Notes under the pieces: model-generated
Told to the model about the DNA's origin: nothing
Database searches by the model: none
Seen by the model: only the letters and a program-made list of their open reading frames with translations
Assembly: GCF_048007035.1 (NCBI RefSeq)
Contig: NZ_CP180355.1
Span: 1,860,001 to 1,924,000 of the forward strand
Source: Imperialibacter sp963977595
GTDB lineage: Bacteria > Bacteroidota > Bacteroidia > Cytophagales > Cyclobacteriaceae
Reading direction: 5' to 3'
Length of the DNA: 64,000 nt
Part shown: positions 1 to 8,530 of the stretch, one piece after another
Layout: every line of letters starts with the position of its first letter
Numbering within the stretch: the stretch's first letter is position 1
Made by a program: the position numbers and the translations under genes

Positions 1-741
1 AAAAAAGGCTCCCTTGGCAAAAACTGTGACAGGCACCTCCGGAATTGCCTCGCAAATTTTTCTGATGTAAGCAAGAGAGAATTCCCGATAGTGGTGAGGC
101 GGCAATACACCCGCCCACGAGTCGAAAATCTGCAACATGTGGGCACCTGCTTTTACCTGCGCCTTCAGGTAGCTGATGGTGCTTTGCGTGATTTTTTCCA
201 ACGCCTTGTGCGCCAGGACAGGTTCGGTGTACAAAAAGCCCCTGGCTTTTGAGAACGTTTTGCTGCCAGACCCTTCCACCATATAAGAAAAAAGTGTCCA
301 TGGGGCTCCGGCGAACCCTATCAGGGGCACTCTGCCTGCCAGCTCTTTATTGGTAAGCTTGATGGCCTCTATCACATAGCCCAAATCGAATTCTCCGTCG
401 GCAATGCGCAACTCGTCTATATCCTTCTCAGTCTTTATTGTTTTGGGAAATGTTGGCCCCCTCTTCTCCACCATTTCGTAAGGGCAACCCATGGCCTCGG
501 GTATCACCAAAATGTCGGAAAAGATAATGGCAGCGTCCACTCCCAGAATGTCTACCGGTTGCACAGTCACTTCTGCAGCAAACTGCGGTGTTTTTACTAA
601 TTCGATGAATCCGCTCAGGCTGTTTCGCACGGCCCTGTATTCAGGCAAAATTCTTCCTGCCTGTCGCATCATCCATACCGGGGTTCTCTCCGTTTTCTCT
701 CCTCTGGCAGCCCGGAGGATCAGGTCGTTCTTCAATTGCAT
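1..741 (-). CDS. hemE: Uroporphyrinogen decarboxylase (3' part missing at window edge)
   Basis: Cytoplasmic enzyme of haem synthesis that removes four carboxyl groups from uroporphyrinogen III to give coproporphyrinogen III. I translated the minus strand from the ATG at 739-741: the N-terminus carries the family signature RTPVWMMRQAGRILPEYR, followed by the substrate-pocket segment with FSDILVIPEAMG and by GFAGAPWTLFSYMVEG. About 247 of the usual roughly 340 residues lie in the window and the frame is open to base 1, so the C-terminus is outside. It is divergent from sdaAA. A TAACTTTG box ends only four bases before the start codon, so the message may have little or no leader. The family assignment is firm. 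Confidence 0.96.
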   Translation of the reverse strand, partial: MQLKNDLILRAARGEKTERTPVWMMRQAGRILPEYRAVRNSLSGFIELVKTPQFAAEVTVQPVDILGVDAAIIFSDILVIPEAMGCPYEMVEKRGPTFPKTIKTEKDIDELRIADGEFDLGYVIEAIKLTNKELAGRVPLIGFAGAPWTLFSYMVEGSGSKTFSKARGFLYTEPVLAHKALEKITQSTISYLKAQVKAGAHMLQIFDSWAGVLPPHHYREFSLAYIRKICEAIPEVPVTVFAKGAFF

Positions 742-745
742 GGGG

Positions 746-753
746 CAAAGTTA
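746..753 (-). promoter_or_regulatory. Possible -7 box of hemE, very close to the start codon
   Basis: On the minus strand this reads TAACTTTG, a full match to the Bacteroidota -7 consensus TAnnTTTG. Only CCCC separates it from the ATG of hemE. I see no TTTG -33 element at the usual distance, so the call rests on the -7 match alone. Confidence 0.35.
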
Positions 754-836
754 GTCAGCCTTTGCATATTTCCATTCAGATTTCACCAAGACAAATAGAC
801 ACCTGGGGGCAAAACGTTTCCGGGTTCCTTTTTCGT

Positions 837-844
837 TATCTTTG
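837..844 (+). promoter_or_regulatory. Possible -7 box of sdaAA
   Basis: TATCTTTG matches the Bacteroidota -7 consensus TAnnTTTG and lies 21 bases before the ATG of sdaAA, which suits a short leader. The upstream -33 region has only a weak TTT. Confidence 0.45.
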
Positions 845-865
845 TTGAACAACAAATGACCCATT

Positions 866-1771
866 ATGAGTATCTTATTTGAAAGCTTCGTCAGCTGGAA
901 GAAGGATTGCCAGGACAGAAGCATAAAGCTCTATGAGCCTGTCATCGAATACGAAATCCAGCAAAAGAATAAAACGGAAGAGGAAATATGGGTTGGCCTG
1001 CAAAAAGCCTATGAGGTGATGAAGGAGGCCGTTCAAACGGGGCTCACTGAGAATATGACCTCCCGCTCGGGAATGATCAACAACGGAGCAAAAAAAGTTT
1101 ACAACAACCCCATCACCGTCCTGTCGAAGGAATTTCAAGTGCTGATTTCACGAGCCCTGGCCGCCAAAGAGGTCAATTCTTGCATGGGCCGGGTGGTGGC
1201 GGCACCTACAGCCGGTGCTTCGGGCATCCTGCCCGGAACGCTTGTCACTCTACAGGAGCTTCATCAGCTGGACGATCGGAAAATCTTAGAAGGCTTACTC
1301 GTTGGCGCCGGCATTGCACTGATCATGGAGCAAAAAGCCTCCATTTCTGGCGCCGTAGGTGGCTGCCAGGCAGAAACGGGCAGCGCCGGAGCCATGGCTG
1401 CCGGAGCCATCGTTTATTGCCTTGGAGGTAGCATTGACCAGGTCTTTAACGCTGTGGCCATCACTGTTCAGTGTATGCTCGGCCTCGTGTGCGACCCCGT
1501 GGCCGGGCTGGTAGAAGTGCCCTGCGTAGTGCGCAACGCCAGTGCAGCAGCCATCGCCAACTCCTCGGCGCAAATCGCTATTTCCGACGTAAGCAGTGTC
1601 ATCCCTGTCGATGAATGCGTAGAGGCCATGGGTGAAATAGGCCAGGCGATGGAAAGCCGCTACAAGGAAACAGCAGAAGGTGGGCTTGCTACCACACCTA
1701 CCGGACGATCAATAGCCAAAAAGGTTCTCATCCATGATATTGAAATCCTGGATGACGATGCTGACAGTTGA
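866..1771 (+). CDS. sdaAA: L-serine ammonia-lyase, iron-sulfur type, alpha subunit
   Basis: Deaminates L-serine to pyruvate and ammonia in the cytoplasm using a [4Fe-4S] cluster. The 301 residues match the alpha (catalytic) chain of two-chain enzymes: SCMGRVVAAPTAGASGILPG at about residue 104, GGCQAETGSAGAMAAGA near 166, and CDPVAGLVEVPCVVRN near 209. The cysteines in the last two segments and the first are those expected to hold or surround the cluster. No beta-subunit gene is next to it, so sdaAB must be elsewhere if the enzyme is of the two-chain kind. The ATG follows a good -7 box at 837-844. The stop codon is two bases from the stop of the convergent MFS gene. Confidence 0.93.
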   Translation: MSILFESFVSWKKDCQDRSIKLYEPVIEYEIQQKNKTEEEIWVGLQKAYEVMKEAVQTGLTENMTSRSGMINNGAKKVYNNPITVLSKEFQVLISRALAAKEVNSCMGRVVAAPTAGASGILPGTLVTLQELHQLDDRKILEGLLVGAGIALIMEQKASISGAVGGCQAETGSAGAMAAGAIVYCLGGSIDQVFNAVAITVQCMLGLVCDPVAGLVEVPCVVRNASAAAIANSSAQIAISDVSSVIPVDECVEAMGEIGQAMESRYKETAEGGLATTPTGRSIAKKVLIHDIEILDDDADS

Positions 1772-1773
1772 GA

Positions 1774-2988
1774 TCAGGAATTTCTTTTGTTGAACGACGG
1801 GATTGCGAGAAAAACAGCCACGACCGTGATAACCGCCGCAGCCAGAAAGGCTGCACCCGGAAAATAAACGATCGGATTCTCGCCGGTGAAGTAGGCAAAG
1901 AGATTTGTCATCAGGGGCGGCCCAATGATAGACGTCACGCTGGTCATGCTGGTCAGCGCTCCCTGAAGCTCCCCTTGTTCGTTGGATGGCACCTGCGCAG
2001 ATATAAGGCTTTGCAACGACGGTCCGGCGAAACCACCTAAGGCAAAGGGCACCATAATGGCGAACATCATCCAGCCTTGCGATGCAAATGCAAAAAGAAC
2101 AAAGCCGAAAATATAAAACAACATGCCGACGAATACGGCATTCCACTGCCCGATTTTCGGCACCACAATGCGGATAAGTCCTCCCTGGACTATAGCGACA
2201 GTTAACCCCACAAAGCCGAGCGAGTAACCTACCCAGGCCTCATTCCAGCCAAACTTCAGCATAGTGAAGTAGGCCCAGGTGCTTTGGTTCACATGGCCCC
2301 CCAGGTAAATGAAAAAGAAAGCGCCCACCAGGCCAAGTACCTTAGGGTATTTTTGCAAGGCTTTGAGCGACCCCAGCGGATTGGCCCGACGGATACTGAA
2401 AGCCCGCCTTTTATCGGCTGGCAATGACTCAGGAAGCACAAAGTAGCCATACAACCAGTTGAGCAACGCCAATGCGGCAGCGGCAAAGAAGGGCACCCTT
2501 GAGCCATACTGACCTAGTAAGCCGCCAATCACGGGTCCAATAATAAAACCAAGGCCAAAGGCGGCCCCAATGATTCCGAAGTTTTGCGCTCTTTTTTCAG
2601 GCGTGCTTATGTCGGCGATATAAGCCGATGCAGTAGTGAAGCTGGCGCCGGTTACTCCCGCCAGCAGACGGCCAACAAATAGCCACCAAATATTCGGTGC
2701 AAAAGCCAGCAACAAGTAATCGAGTCCAAACCCAAACAGGGAAGCCAGCAACACCGGGCGGCGGCCAAACCGGTCGCTCAGCCCGCCCAGCACAGGCGCA
2801 AACAAAAACTGCATGCCGGCATAAGCAAACAACAACCAGCCACCATACTGAGCTGCCTGACTGAGGTCGCCATTGATAAGCTCTTTGATAAGGCTCGGCA
2901 GCACTGGTATAATGATGCCCAGCCCGGTAACGTCTATAAGAAGTGTGATGAAAATGAAGCCGAGGGCGGCCGGGCGTTTTTCGGACAT
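1774..2988 (-). CDS. MFS exporter of the TetA (TCR/Tet) type
   Basis: Inner-membrane proton-driven exporter of 404 residues, the usual length for a 12-helix major facilitator. The N-terminal half shows helix 1 with GLGIIIPVLPSLI, the loop 2-3 signature GGLSDRFGRRPVLL, the helix 4 segment GRLLAGVTGASFTTASAYIAD and the antiporter motif C-like stretch FGLGFIIGPVIGGLLG in helix 5. These are the hallmarks of the tetracycline/multidrug DHA1 group. TetA-like proteins on Bacteroidota chromosomes are common and often carry no clinical resistance, so the substrate is unknown. It is a single gene, convergent with sdaAA with stop codons two bases apart. Confidence 0.88.
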   Translation of the reverse strand: MSEKRPAALGFIFITLLIDVTGLGIIIPVLPSLIKELINGDLSQAAQYGGWLLFAYAGMQFLFAPVLGGLSDRFGRRPVLLASLFGFGLDYLLLAFAPNIWWLFVGRLLAGVTGASFTTASAYIADISTPEKRAQNFGIIGAAFGLGFIIGPVIGGLLGQYGSRVPFFAAAALALLNWLYGYFVLPESLPADKRRAFSIRRANPLGSLKALQKYPKVLGLVGAFFFIYLGGHVNQSTWAYFTMLKFGWNEAWVGYSLGFVGLTVAIVQGGLIRIVVPKIGQWNAVFVGMLFYIFGFVLFAFASQGWMMFAIMVPFALGGFAGPSLQSLISAQVPSNEQGELQGALTSMTSVTSIIGPPLMTNLFAYFTGENPIVYFPGAAFLAAAVITVVAVFLAIPSFNKRNS

Positions 2989-3122
2989 GAGGAAAAAATT
3001 ACAAGGCGGAAAGGTACGAAATAAGCGGATAGTCCAAACCGCTTTTTTGGTGAAGCACTATACAAAGGGCCAGCAAGGTTCTTTGGCCACTAAATCGTAT
3101 TTTAGAGGAAATATTGGTGCCA

Positions 3123-3875
3123 ATGGATCAAAGGTTATATATCCTTCTTTTCATCATTTTTCTGCGATATGCTCTGATCGCCGGTTTTGCCTTTTTTGTT
3201 TTTTACAGGCTTCTGAAGACTAAATGGGCAAAAAGAAAAATTCAGCAGGTCTTTCCGAAAAGAAATGACTACCTGCGTGAGATAGGCTATAGTCTGCTAA
3301 CAGTCTTTATTTTCTGGATCGTAGCCTTGAGCACATTTACGCCCTTCATAAAACCTTACACTAAACAATACACCGAGGTTGCAGATTATGGCTGGGGGTA
3401 TTTTGCCTTCAGCATCGTGCTGATGCTCCTCATTCATGATGCCTATTTTTACCTGATTCATCGGGTAATGCACCACCCTAAGCTATTCAATGCATTGCAC
3501 AAGGTTCATCACCTTTCAACCAATCCCTCGCCATGGGCTGCGCTAGCCTTCCAGCCAGCAGAAGCAGTTATAGAAGCATGTGTTATATATGTCATCGTTT
3601 TCTCCATACCTACACACAGGTCAGCAGTCCTGATTTGGCTGGCACTGATGATGCTCTATAACGTTTATGGGCATCTTGGCTATGAACTCTACCCAAAAAA
3701 CTTCCAACGAACGTGTTTGGGCAAGTGGTTCAACACGTCAGTGAACCACAATCAACACCACAAATACTTTAAAGGTAACTATGGCCTGTACTTCCTGTGG
3801 TGGGACAGGCTTTTCGGCACCCTTCGCAAAGACTATGATGAAGAATTTGATCGGGTAAAATCTTTGGCCAAATAG
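3123..3875 (+). CDS. Membrane fatty acid hydroxylase / sterol desaturase family protein
   Basis: Integral-membrane di-iron oxygenase of the FA_hydroxylase family. The histidine clusters are visible: HDAYFYLIHRVMHHP (HxxxH plus HH), LHKVHHLS (HxxHH) and, near the C-terminus, NHNQHHKYFKGNYG. Several hydrophobic segments lie between residues 5 and 120 and again around 150-185. The reading frame could begin at TTG 3114, but ATG 3123 is preferred; it lies downstream of AGAGGAAA and gives 250 residues. Bacteroidota members hydroxylate lipids or carotenoids; which one applies here cannot be read from the sequence. It appears to be a single gene. Confidence 0.85.
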   Translation: MDQRLYILLFIIFLRYALIAGFAFFVFYRLLKTKWAKRKIQQVFPKRNDYLREIGYSLLTVFIFWIVALSTFTPFIKPYTKQYTEVADYGWGYFAFSIVLMLLIHDAYFYLIHRVMHHPKLFNALHKVHHLSTNPSPWAALAFQPAEAVIEACVIYVIVFSIPTHRSAVLIWLALMMLYNVYGHLGYELYPKNFQRTCLGKWFNTSVNHNQHHKYFKGNYGLYFLWWDRLFGTLRKDYDEEFDRVKSLAK

Positions 3876-4054
3876 ATTTCCAATGGAACATTTCTATGAG
3901 GGAAAGTAGAGGAATATCAGTGTTACCTTATTTTTTGCTACATTTGACCATATCAGACTGCTATCCGCCCCTGGAACTTCGTTGGCACAGTTAAATAACT
4001 CCCTGATTTAAAAATATTTAAGGGCCAACTTCATTAGCGAATTTATCTTTTACA

Positions 4055-4062
4055 TACTTTTG
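4055..4062 (+). promoter_or_regulatory. Possible -7 box of the coiled-coil lipoprotein gene
   Basis: TACTTTTG matches TAnnTTTG and lies 31 bases before the preferred ATG at 4094. No clear -33 TTTG is present. Confidence 0.4.
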
Positions 4063-4093
4063 CCTCGCAATTTTAAAAATGCACCAAACTATT

Positions 4094-4846
4094 ATGAAAA
4101 ATCAATTGGCAGTGTTGGTTATTGTTACCTCACTCATGGCTTCTTGTGGCCTTAAACAGGAAAATGAAACACTTGTGGCAAAGATTGACTCCCTTAACAC
4201 GGAGCTTGCTTTCCAGCGTCAAATGTCGGCGGTTCTTGAAAACGTCGGCGTGTTACTCGATTCGATCGATCAAAACAGGAATGCGCTTAAGGTGAACATG
4301 GAAATGGGCACTACTTACGATGACTTCAACACTCGTTTGAGTGAATTGAATCAGTACGTAAAGGACTCTGAAAAGAAAATCGACGAAATGGAGAAGAGTC
4401 TTGCGAAGTCAAATTCTTCAAACAAAACATACGCAAACTCTATCGCAAGGTTGAAGAAGCAGTTGGAAGACAAAACGGCTCAAATAGCTCAGTTGGAAGC
4501 AACAGTAGCGGAATACAAAGAGAAGAATGAGCAGTTGGGCACTTTGGTTGAGCTTCAAAACACTGAGTTGGAAGACAAAGCGCTGCAAATTGAAGCTAAG
4601 CGTCAGGAGTTGACCATGCTGGAAACCAGAATCACTGAACTGCTCACTCAGTCTAAAGTTTCGCAGGCCGACTCTTACTTTATGAGAGCTCAGGCAGCGG
4701 AAGAGGCTGCCCGTCGTACGCAGCTTGCTCCTAAGAAAAAGAAGGAGTCTTACAAAGAGGCGCTCGACTTGTACCAGAAAGCGTTCGACCTTGGCCGTGA
4801 AGACGCCAAGCCAAAAATTGAAGAAATAAGCAAAAGACTTAAGTAA
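4094..4846 (+). CDS. Coiled-coil lipoprotein of unknown function
   Basis: Starting at ATG 4094 the protein opens with a lipoprotein signal peptide, MKNQLAVLVIVTSLMASC, with lipobox LMASC; an ATG at 4079 would only add five residues ahead of it. The mature part, residues 20-205, is one long heptad-rich coiled coil (many Leu, Glu, Lys and Gln; for example KKQLEDKTAQIAQLEATVAE). The last 45 residues, with basic APKKKKESYKEAL and a helix pair, resemble a single TPR-like unit. It probably sits in the periplasm, anchored in a membrane. No known family is recognised. A strong terminator follows seven bases after the stop codon, so the gene is transcribed alone. Confidence 0.8.
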   Translation: MKNQLAVLVIVTSLMASCGLKQENETLVAKIDSLNTELAFQRQMSAVLENVGVLLDSIDQNRNALKVNMEMGTTYDDFNTRLSELNQYVKDSEKKIDEMEKSLAKSNSSNKTYANSIARLKKQLEDKTAQIAQLEATVAEYKEKNEQLGTLVELQNTELEDKALQIEAKRQELTMLETRITELLTQSKVSQADSYFMRAQAAEEAARRTQLAPKKKKESYKEALDLYQKAFDLGREDAKPKIEEISKRLK

Positions 4847-4852
4847 TTATTA

Positions 4853-4886
4853 AGAGGCCTTCAAATTTGAAGGCCTCTCTTTTTTG
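4853..4886 (+). terminator. Rho-independent terminator after the lipoprotein gene
   Basis: AGAGGCCTTCAAATTTGAAGGCCTCT is written here as two arms: AGAGGCCTTCAA (4853-4864) and TTGAAGGCCTCT (4867-4878), a perfect 12-bp stem with a very short loop, followed by CTTTTTTG. It may also serve the convergent O-methyltransferase gene, although the T-run faces the plus strand. Confidence 0.9.
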
Positions 4887-4892
4887 TTTCCC

Positions 4893-5477
4893 CTATCCTG
4901 CCTTCCTTGTTGCTACTACTATCCCTGTTGACCAGGTCTGTTTTGTCAGCAGCAAACTTTCATTTTTTTCCAGCTCTTCCACCAGTCGAAGCGCTTTCTC
5001 ATAGTGACCTTCAGGCCAGTTAGGCTGAGGCAGCATGTCGTCGATGATGTAGAGCCCTCCTGGTTTGAGCATCGCCAACACATCTTCGAGCATTAAATAT
5101 TTCCCATGCCACGTATCAGCAAAGATATAGTCGAATCGCAGGCTACTGTTGGCTAACAACCACTCCTCGCCATCGGCGCACACAAGCTGTAGCCGGGGAT
5201 CGTGATCCAAAAAATCGGCGGCGATACCCAGAAATGTCTCGTTATTGTCGACCGAAATCAGGGACGACTTTTGATCCATGCCGCTCAATATCCACGAGGT
5301 GGAAAGCCCTGTGCCAGTACCCAGCTCCAAAAAGCTGCCCTGCGGTTTTGAGGCAGCAAGTGTTCGTAGCAGGGAACCTGTCAAAGGGTCGGAAGCCATT
5401 GTGAAGCCAGCTTTCTCAGTGGCCACAGCAATTCCACGATACGCAGCCGGTACCGCTTGTTTGATCTCATCGGTCAT
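4893..5477 (-). CDS. Class I SAM-dependent O-methyltransferase
   Basis: A 194-residue cytoplasmic Rossmann methyltransferase. Motif I, FLELGTGTGLSTSWIL, is at about residues 49-64, an acidic motif II (LISVDNNETFLGIA) follows at about 75-88, then LVCADGEEWL and FDYIFADTWHGKY, and the post-motif GGLYIIDDMLPQPNW. This order is that of the O-methyltransferase-3 / caffeoyl-CoA type group. The substrate is not evident from sequence or neighbours, which are a convergent lipoprotein gene and leuA 111 bases upstream on the same strand. Confidence 0.8.
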   Translation of the reverse strand: MTDEIKQAVPAAYRGIAVATEKAGFTMASDPLTGSLLRTLAASKPQGSFLELGTGTGLSTSWILSGMDQKSSLISVDNNETFLGIAADFLDHDPRLQLVCADGEEWLLANSSLRFDYIFADTWHGKYLMLEDVLAMLKPGGLYIIDDMLPQPNWPEGHYEKALRLVEELEKNESLLLTKQTWSTGIVVATRKAG

Positions 5478-5556
5478 AGGGGTAACGTTTACAGAAATCT
5501 CCTGTATTAAAAATTTGTCCGTATTGACTTAAGAATTCTGAAGGTTTCGGAAAATC

Positions 5557-5578
5557 AGCCTCCGATGCTTCAAAGGCT
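5557..5578 (-). terminator. Weak possible terminator after leuA
   Basis: On the minus strand AGCCT (5574-5578) and AGGCT (5557-5561) can pair around a 12-base loop, followed by GATTTTCC. The stem is short and the T-run broken, so this is a low-confidence call. Confidence 0.25.
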
Positions 5579-5588
5579 CCCGCCTGGT

Positions 5589-6788
5589 TTATAGCACGTC
5601 CTTGCTTTTTCCAGTTTTGGTGCTCAACAAAGCTTCCACCTCGTCAATCTTCACCAATTCAAACAAATCTTCGTCTTCGATTTGCTTTTTGCGGTCGGCC
5701 ATTTCAAGGAAGTGCATGTAAATTACTTCCATTTCGTCTTTGTCGAACTTGTAGCCAAGCACCTGAAGGCGGTGCGTAAGCGCAGCCCTGCCGCTGCGGG
5801 CAGTAAGAAGGATCAATGACGAAGGAACGCCTACATCCTCCGGATCGATGATTTCGTAGTTCTCTCTGTGCTTGAGGAAGCCGTCCTGATGAATACCCGA
5901 AGAGTGAGAAAAAGCATTTTTGCCCACAATCGCCTTGTTAGGCTGCACAGGCATGTTCATCATGTGCGACACCATTTTGCTCATCGCATAAATGCCCTTG
6001 GTGTTGATATTGGTTTCCAGGTTCAGGTATGGGTGCGACTTCAATGTCATCACCACCTCTTCCAAAGAAGTGTTTCCAGCTCTTTCTCCAATACCGTTGA
6101 TAGTGACTTCCACCTGACGGGCACCATTGGCCAAACCAGAAATTGAGTTGGCAGTCGCCATACCAAGGTCGTTGTGGCAGTGCACCGAGATAATGGCCTT
6201 ATCGATATTAGGCACATTGTCGTACAAATACTTGATGCGCTCGCCAAACTGCCATGGCAATGTGTATCCGGTTGTGTCGGGAATATTGACCACGGTGGCA
6301 CCGGCTGCAATCACGCCTTCTACCATCAATGCAAGAAACTCAAGGTCGGCACGGCCTGCATCTTCGCAGAAAAATTCCACGTCGTCGACAAAGCGGCGGG
6401 CGTATTTTACAGCAGAAATGCCCTGCTCAAGTACCTTCTCACGGGTCGACTTAAGCTTATGTTGAATGTGGATATCGGAAGATCCGATGCCAGTATGGAT
6501 TCTCTTTCTTTTGGCTAAATGGAGGGCCTGAGCCGCACAATCAATGTCAACCACTTTGGCCCTGGTAAGGGCACAAACCACCGGCTCAGTCACATTCCTG
6601 GAGATTTCTACTACAGAGTTAAAATCGCCAGGGCTTGACACCGGAAAACCAGCCTCAATTACGTCAACGCCGAGGGCTTCGAGTTGCTTGGCAACAATTA
6701 CTTTTTCTTCAGTATTCAATTGACAGCCCGGAACCTGTTCGCCGTCTCTAAGGGTAGTGTCGAAAATGTAGACTCGATCTTTGCTCAT
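5589..6788 (-). CDS. leuA: 2-isopropylmalate synthase, short form
   Basis: First step of leucine synthesis: condensation of acetyl-CoA with 2-oxoisovalerate. The HMGL-like TIM barrel is complete: FDTTLRDGEQVPGCQL at residues 9-24, GVDVIEAGFPVSSPGDF near 40, VSVHCHNDLGMATANS with the metal-binding HxHND, and VTINGIGERAGNTSLEEVVM. The linker with AFSHSSGIHQDG is present. At 399 residues it stops shortly after the linker and lacks the roughly 110-130 residue LeuA regulatory dimer domain found in enzymes of about 510 residues, so leucine feedback inhibition of the classic kind is not expected. leuBCD are not adjacent. A citramalate or homocitrate synthase is a less likely alternative. Confidence 0.88.
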   Translation of the reverse strand: MSKDRVYIFDTTLRDGEQVPGCQLNTEEKVIVAKQLEALGVDVIEAGFPVSSPGDFNSVVEISRNVTEPVVCALTRAKVVDIDCAAQALHLAKRKRIHTGIGSSDIHIQHKLKSTREKVLEQGISAVKYARRFVDDVEFFCEDAGRADLEFLALMVEGVIAAGATVVNIPDTTGYTLPWQFGERIKYLYDNVPNIDKAIISVHCHNDLGMATANSISGLANGARQVEVTINGIGERAGNTSLEEVVMTLKSHPYLNLETNINTKGIYAMSKMVSHMMNMPVQPNKAIVGKNAFSHSSGIHQDGFLKHRENYEIIDPEDVGVPSSLILLTARSGRAALTHRLQVLGYKFDKDEMEVIYMHFLEMADRKKQIEDEDLFELVKIDEVEALLSTKTGKSKDVL

Positions 6789-6852
6789 ACTAAGGTGTGT
6801 GTTTTCTTAACAAGAATCCCATTTCTGGTATTCGATAATTGATTCTATGCAA

Positions 6853-6882
6853 CAAATCTACTTTAACTGAAGGTCTGCCAAA
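6853..6882 (-). promoter_or_regulatory. Bacteroidota-type promoter of leuA
   Basis: On the minus strand, -33 TTTG (6879-6882) and -7 TAGATTTG (6853-6860) are separated by 18 bases. This matches the known TTTG-N19-TAnnTTTG architecture closely. The start site would be near 6847, giving a leader of about 58 bases. Confidence 0.65.
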
Positions 6883-6982
6883 GCCTAAAATTCAAAATCA
6901 CTACGACAGCCAAAAGCATCTATTTGACAATAAAAAGCCTCAAATTGCAAATTAACGGCTATATTGCCATGCAGACAATACA

Positions 6983-8530
6983 ATGGCCAAACAAGAAACA
7001 GACCCCTTATTCCAGCTGATTAAGTCGCTCACCAAGGCTGAGAAGCGCAATTTCAAGCTGTATGCCAGGCGCATCAACGGCAAGGAGGACAGTAAGTTCA
7101 TCACTCTTTTCGACGTGATGGACGATGTTGATGTTTATGACGAAAAGGTGATCCTTAAAAAGGCTCCGTCATTGATTCCTCAGCAACTTTCCAACCTGAA
7201 AAGTCATTTGTACGGGCAAGTGCTGAAAAGCCTCCGGCTTATCCATATCAACTACGACTACCCTATTGAAGTACGGGAGCAAATTGACTATGCAAGGGTG
7301 CTTTATAACAAAGGGCTCTATAAGCAAAGCCTCCGGATTCTCGACAAGCTGAAACAGAAGGCCGCTGAAAACAATGAAGAGATTCTGCAGCTGGAGATTA
7401 TCGACTTCGAAAAGCTGATTGAAGGGCAGTACATCACCCGAAGCATTGGCAACAGAGCAGAGGAGCTGGTGAATGAGTCGAGGCATGTAACCAAAATAAT
7501 TGCCAAAACACAAGAGCTGTCGAACCTGTCCATTTCCCTTTACAGCCTTTACATCAAGCTGGGCTATGTGCGAAATGAAGAAGACTACAGGGTTGTGCAG
7601 CATTATTTTAAAAGGAACCTTCCCGACTACGAGTATGACAGCCTCAGCTTCAACGAGAAGGTGTACCTCTGCCAATCGATGGTTTGGTACTACTACATCG
7701 TGCAGGATTTTGTGAAGTGCTACCGCTATGCCGACCGCTGGGTGGAGCTTTTCAAAAGCCATCCGGCGATGATCAAAAGGAAGCCCGACCTGTACATCAA
7801 AGGACTACACAATCTCCTGGCGGCACTCTTCAATATTCAGCATTATCCCAAGTTTGCAGAAAACCTTCTGGTGCTGGAAGAACTAAAGAATTCGACTCTT
7901 TTCTCTCAGAATGAGAACATTCAAAGTTTGCTTTCCTTCTACTACTACAACGACAAGATCAACCTGTTTTTTATGGAGGGGCGGTTTACCGAAGGCCTAG
8001 TCATTGTTCCTGATGTGTTGGAAATCATTGATAAGTTTGACAACAAAATCGACTCTCACCGGGTACTGCTTTTTTACTACAAAATCGCCTGCCTCTATTT
8101 TGGCAGCGACGACAATAAAAACGCAGTCAAATACCTCAACAAAATCATCAATCTCAAAGATGTTAGTCTTAGAGAAGACATTCATTGCTTCGCACGTATA
8201 CTGAACCTGATTGCCCATTACGAAATGGGCAATAGCGACTTGCTGGAGTACCAAATCAAGTCGGTGTATCGGTTTTTAGTGAAAATGGATAACCTCCAGG
8301 GGGTGCAAAAGGAGATCATCAAATGGCTGCGAAAAGTACCGGGCATGCTGCCTGAAAACATAAAAAAGGAGTTCCAGGCACTGAAGGAAAGGCTGGAGGA
8401 AACACTGAAACAGCCCTTTGAACTCCGAGCCTTCCTTTATCTCGACATTATTTCGTGGCTGGAGAGTAAGATCGACGGCGTGCCGGTTCAGCTGGTGATC
8501 AGGAGGAAGTTTGAGGAGAGAAATGGTTAG
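6983..8530 (+). CDS. Helical (TPR-like) cytoplasmic protein of unknown function
   Basis: A 515-residue protein with no signal peptide and no membrane segment. It opens with KQETDPLFQLIKSLTKAEKRNFKLYARR, given here only as a helical, Lys-rich start, and continues as repeated amphipathic helix pairs with Tyr- and Leu-rich spacing (for example YNKGLYKQSLRILDKLKQK and YYKIACLYFGSDDNKNAVKY) that look like divergent TPR units. Proteins with this N-terminus are, as I recall, conserved hypotheticals restricted to Bacteroidota; no function is known to me. It is divergent from leuA, and its stop codon overlaps the stop codon of the convergent outer-membrane gene. Confidence 0.75.
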   Translation: MAKQETDPLFQLIKSLTKAEKRNFKLYARRINGKEDSKFITLFDVMDDVDVYDEKVILKKAPSLIPQQLSNLKSHLYGQVLKSLRLIHINYDYPIEVREQIDYARVLYNKGLYKQSLRILDKLKQKAAENNEEILQLEIIDFEKLIEGQYITRSIGNRAEELVNESRHVTKIIAKTQELSNLSISLYSLYIKLGYVRNEEDYRVVQHYFKRNLPDYEYDSLSFNEKVYLCQSMVWYYYIVQDFVKCYRYADRWVELFKSHPAMIKRKPDLYIKGLHNLLAALFNIQHYPKFAENLLVLEELKNSTLFSQNENIQSLLSFYYYNDKINLFFMEGRFTEGLVIVPDVLEIIDKFDNKIDSHRVLLFYYKIACLYFGSDDNKNAVKYLNKIINLKDVSLREDIHCFARILNLIAHYEMGNSDLLEYQIKSVYRFLVKMDNLQGVQKEIIKWLRKVPGMLPENIKKEFQALKERLEETLKQPFELRAFLYLDIISWLESKIDGVPVQLVIRRKFEERNG

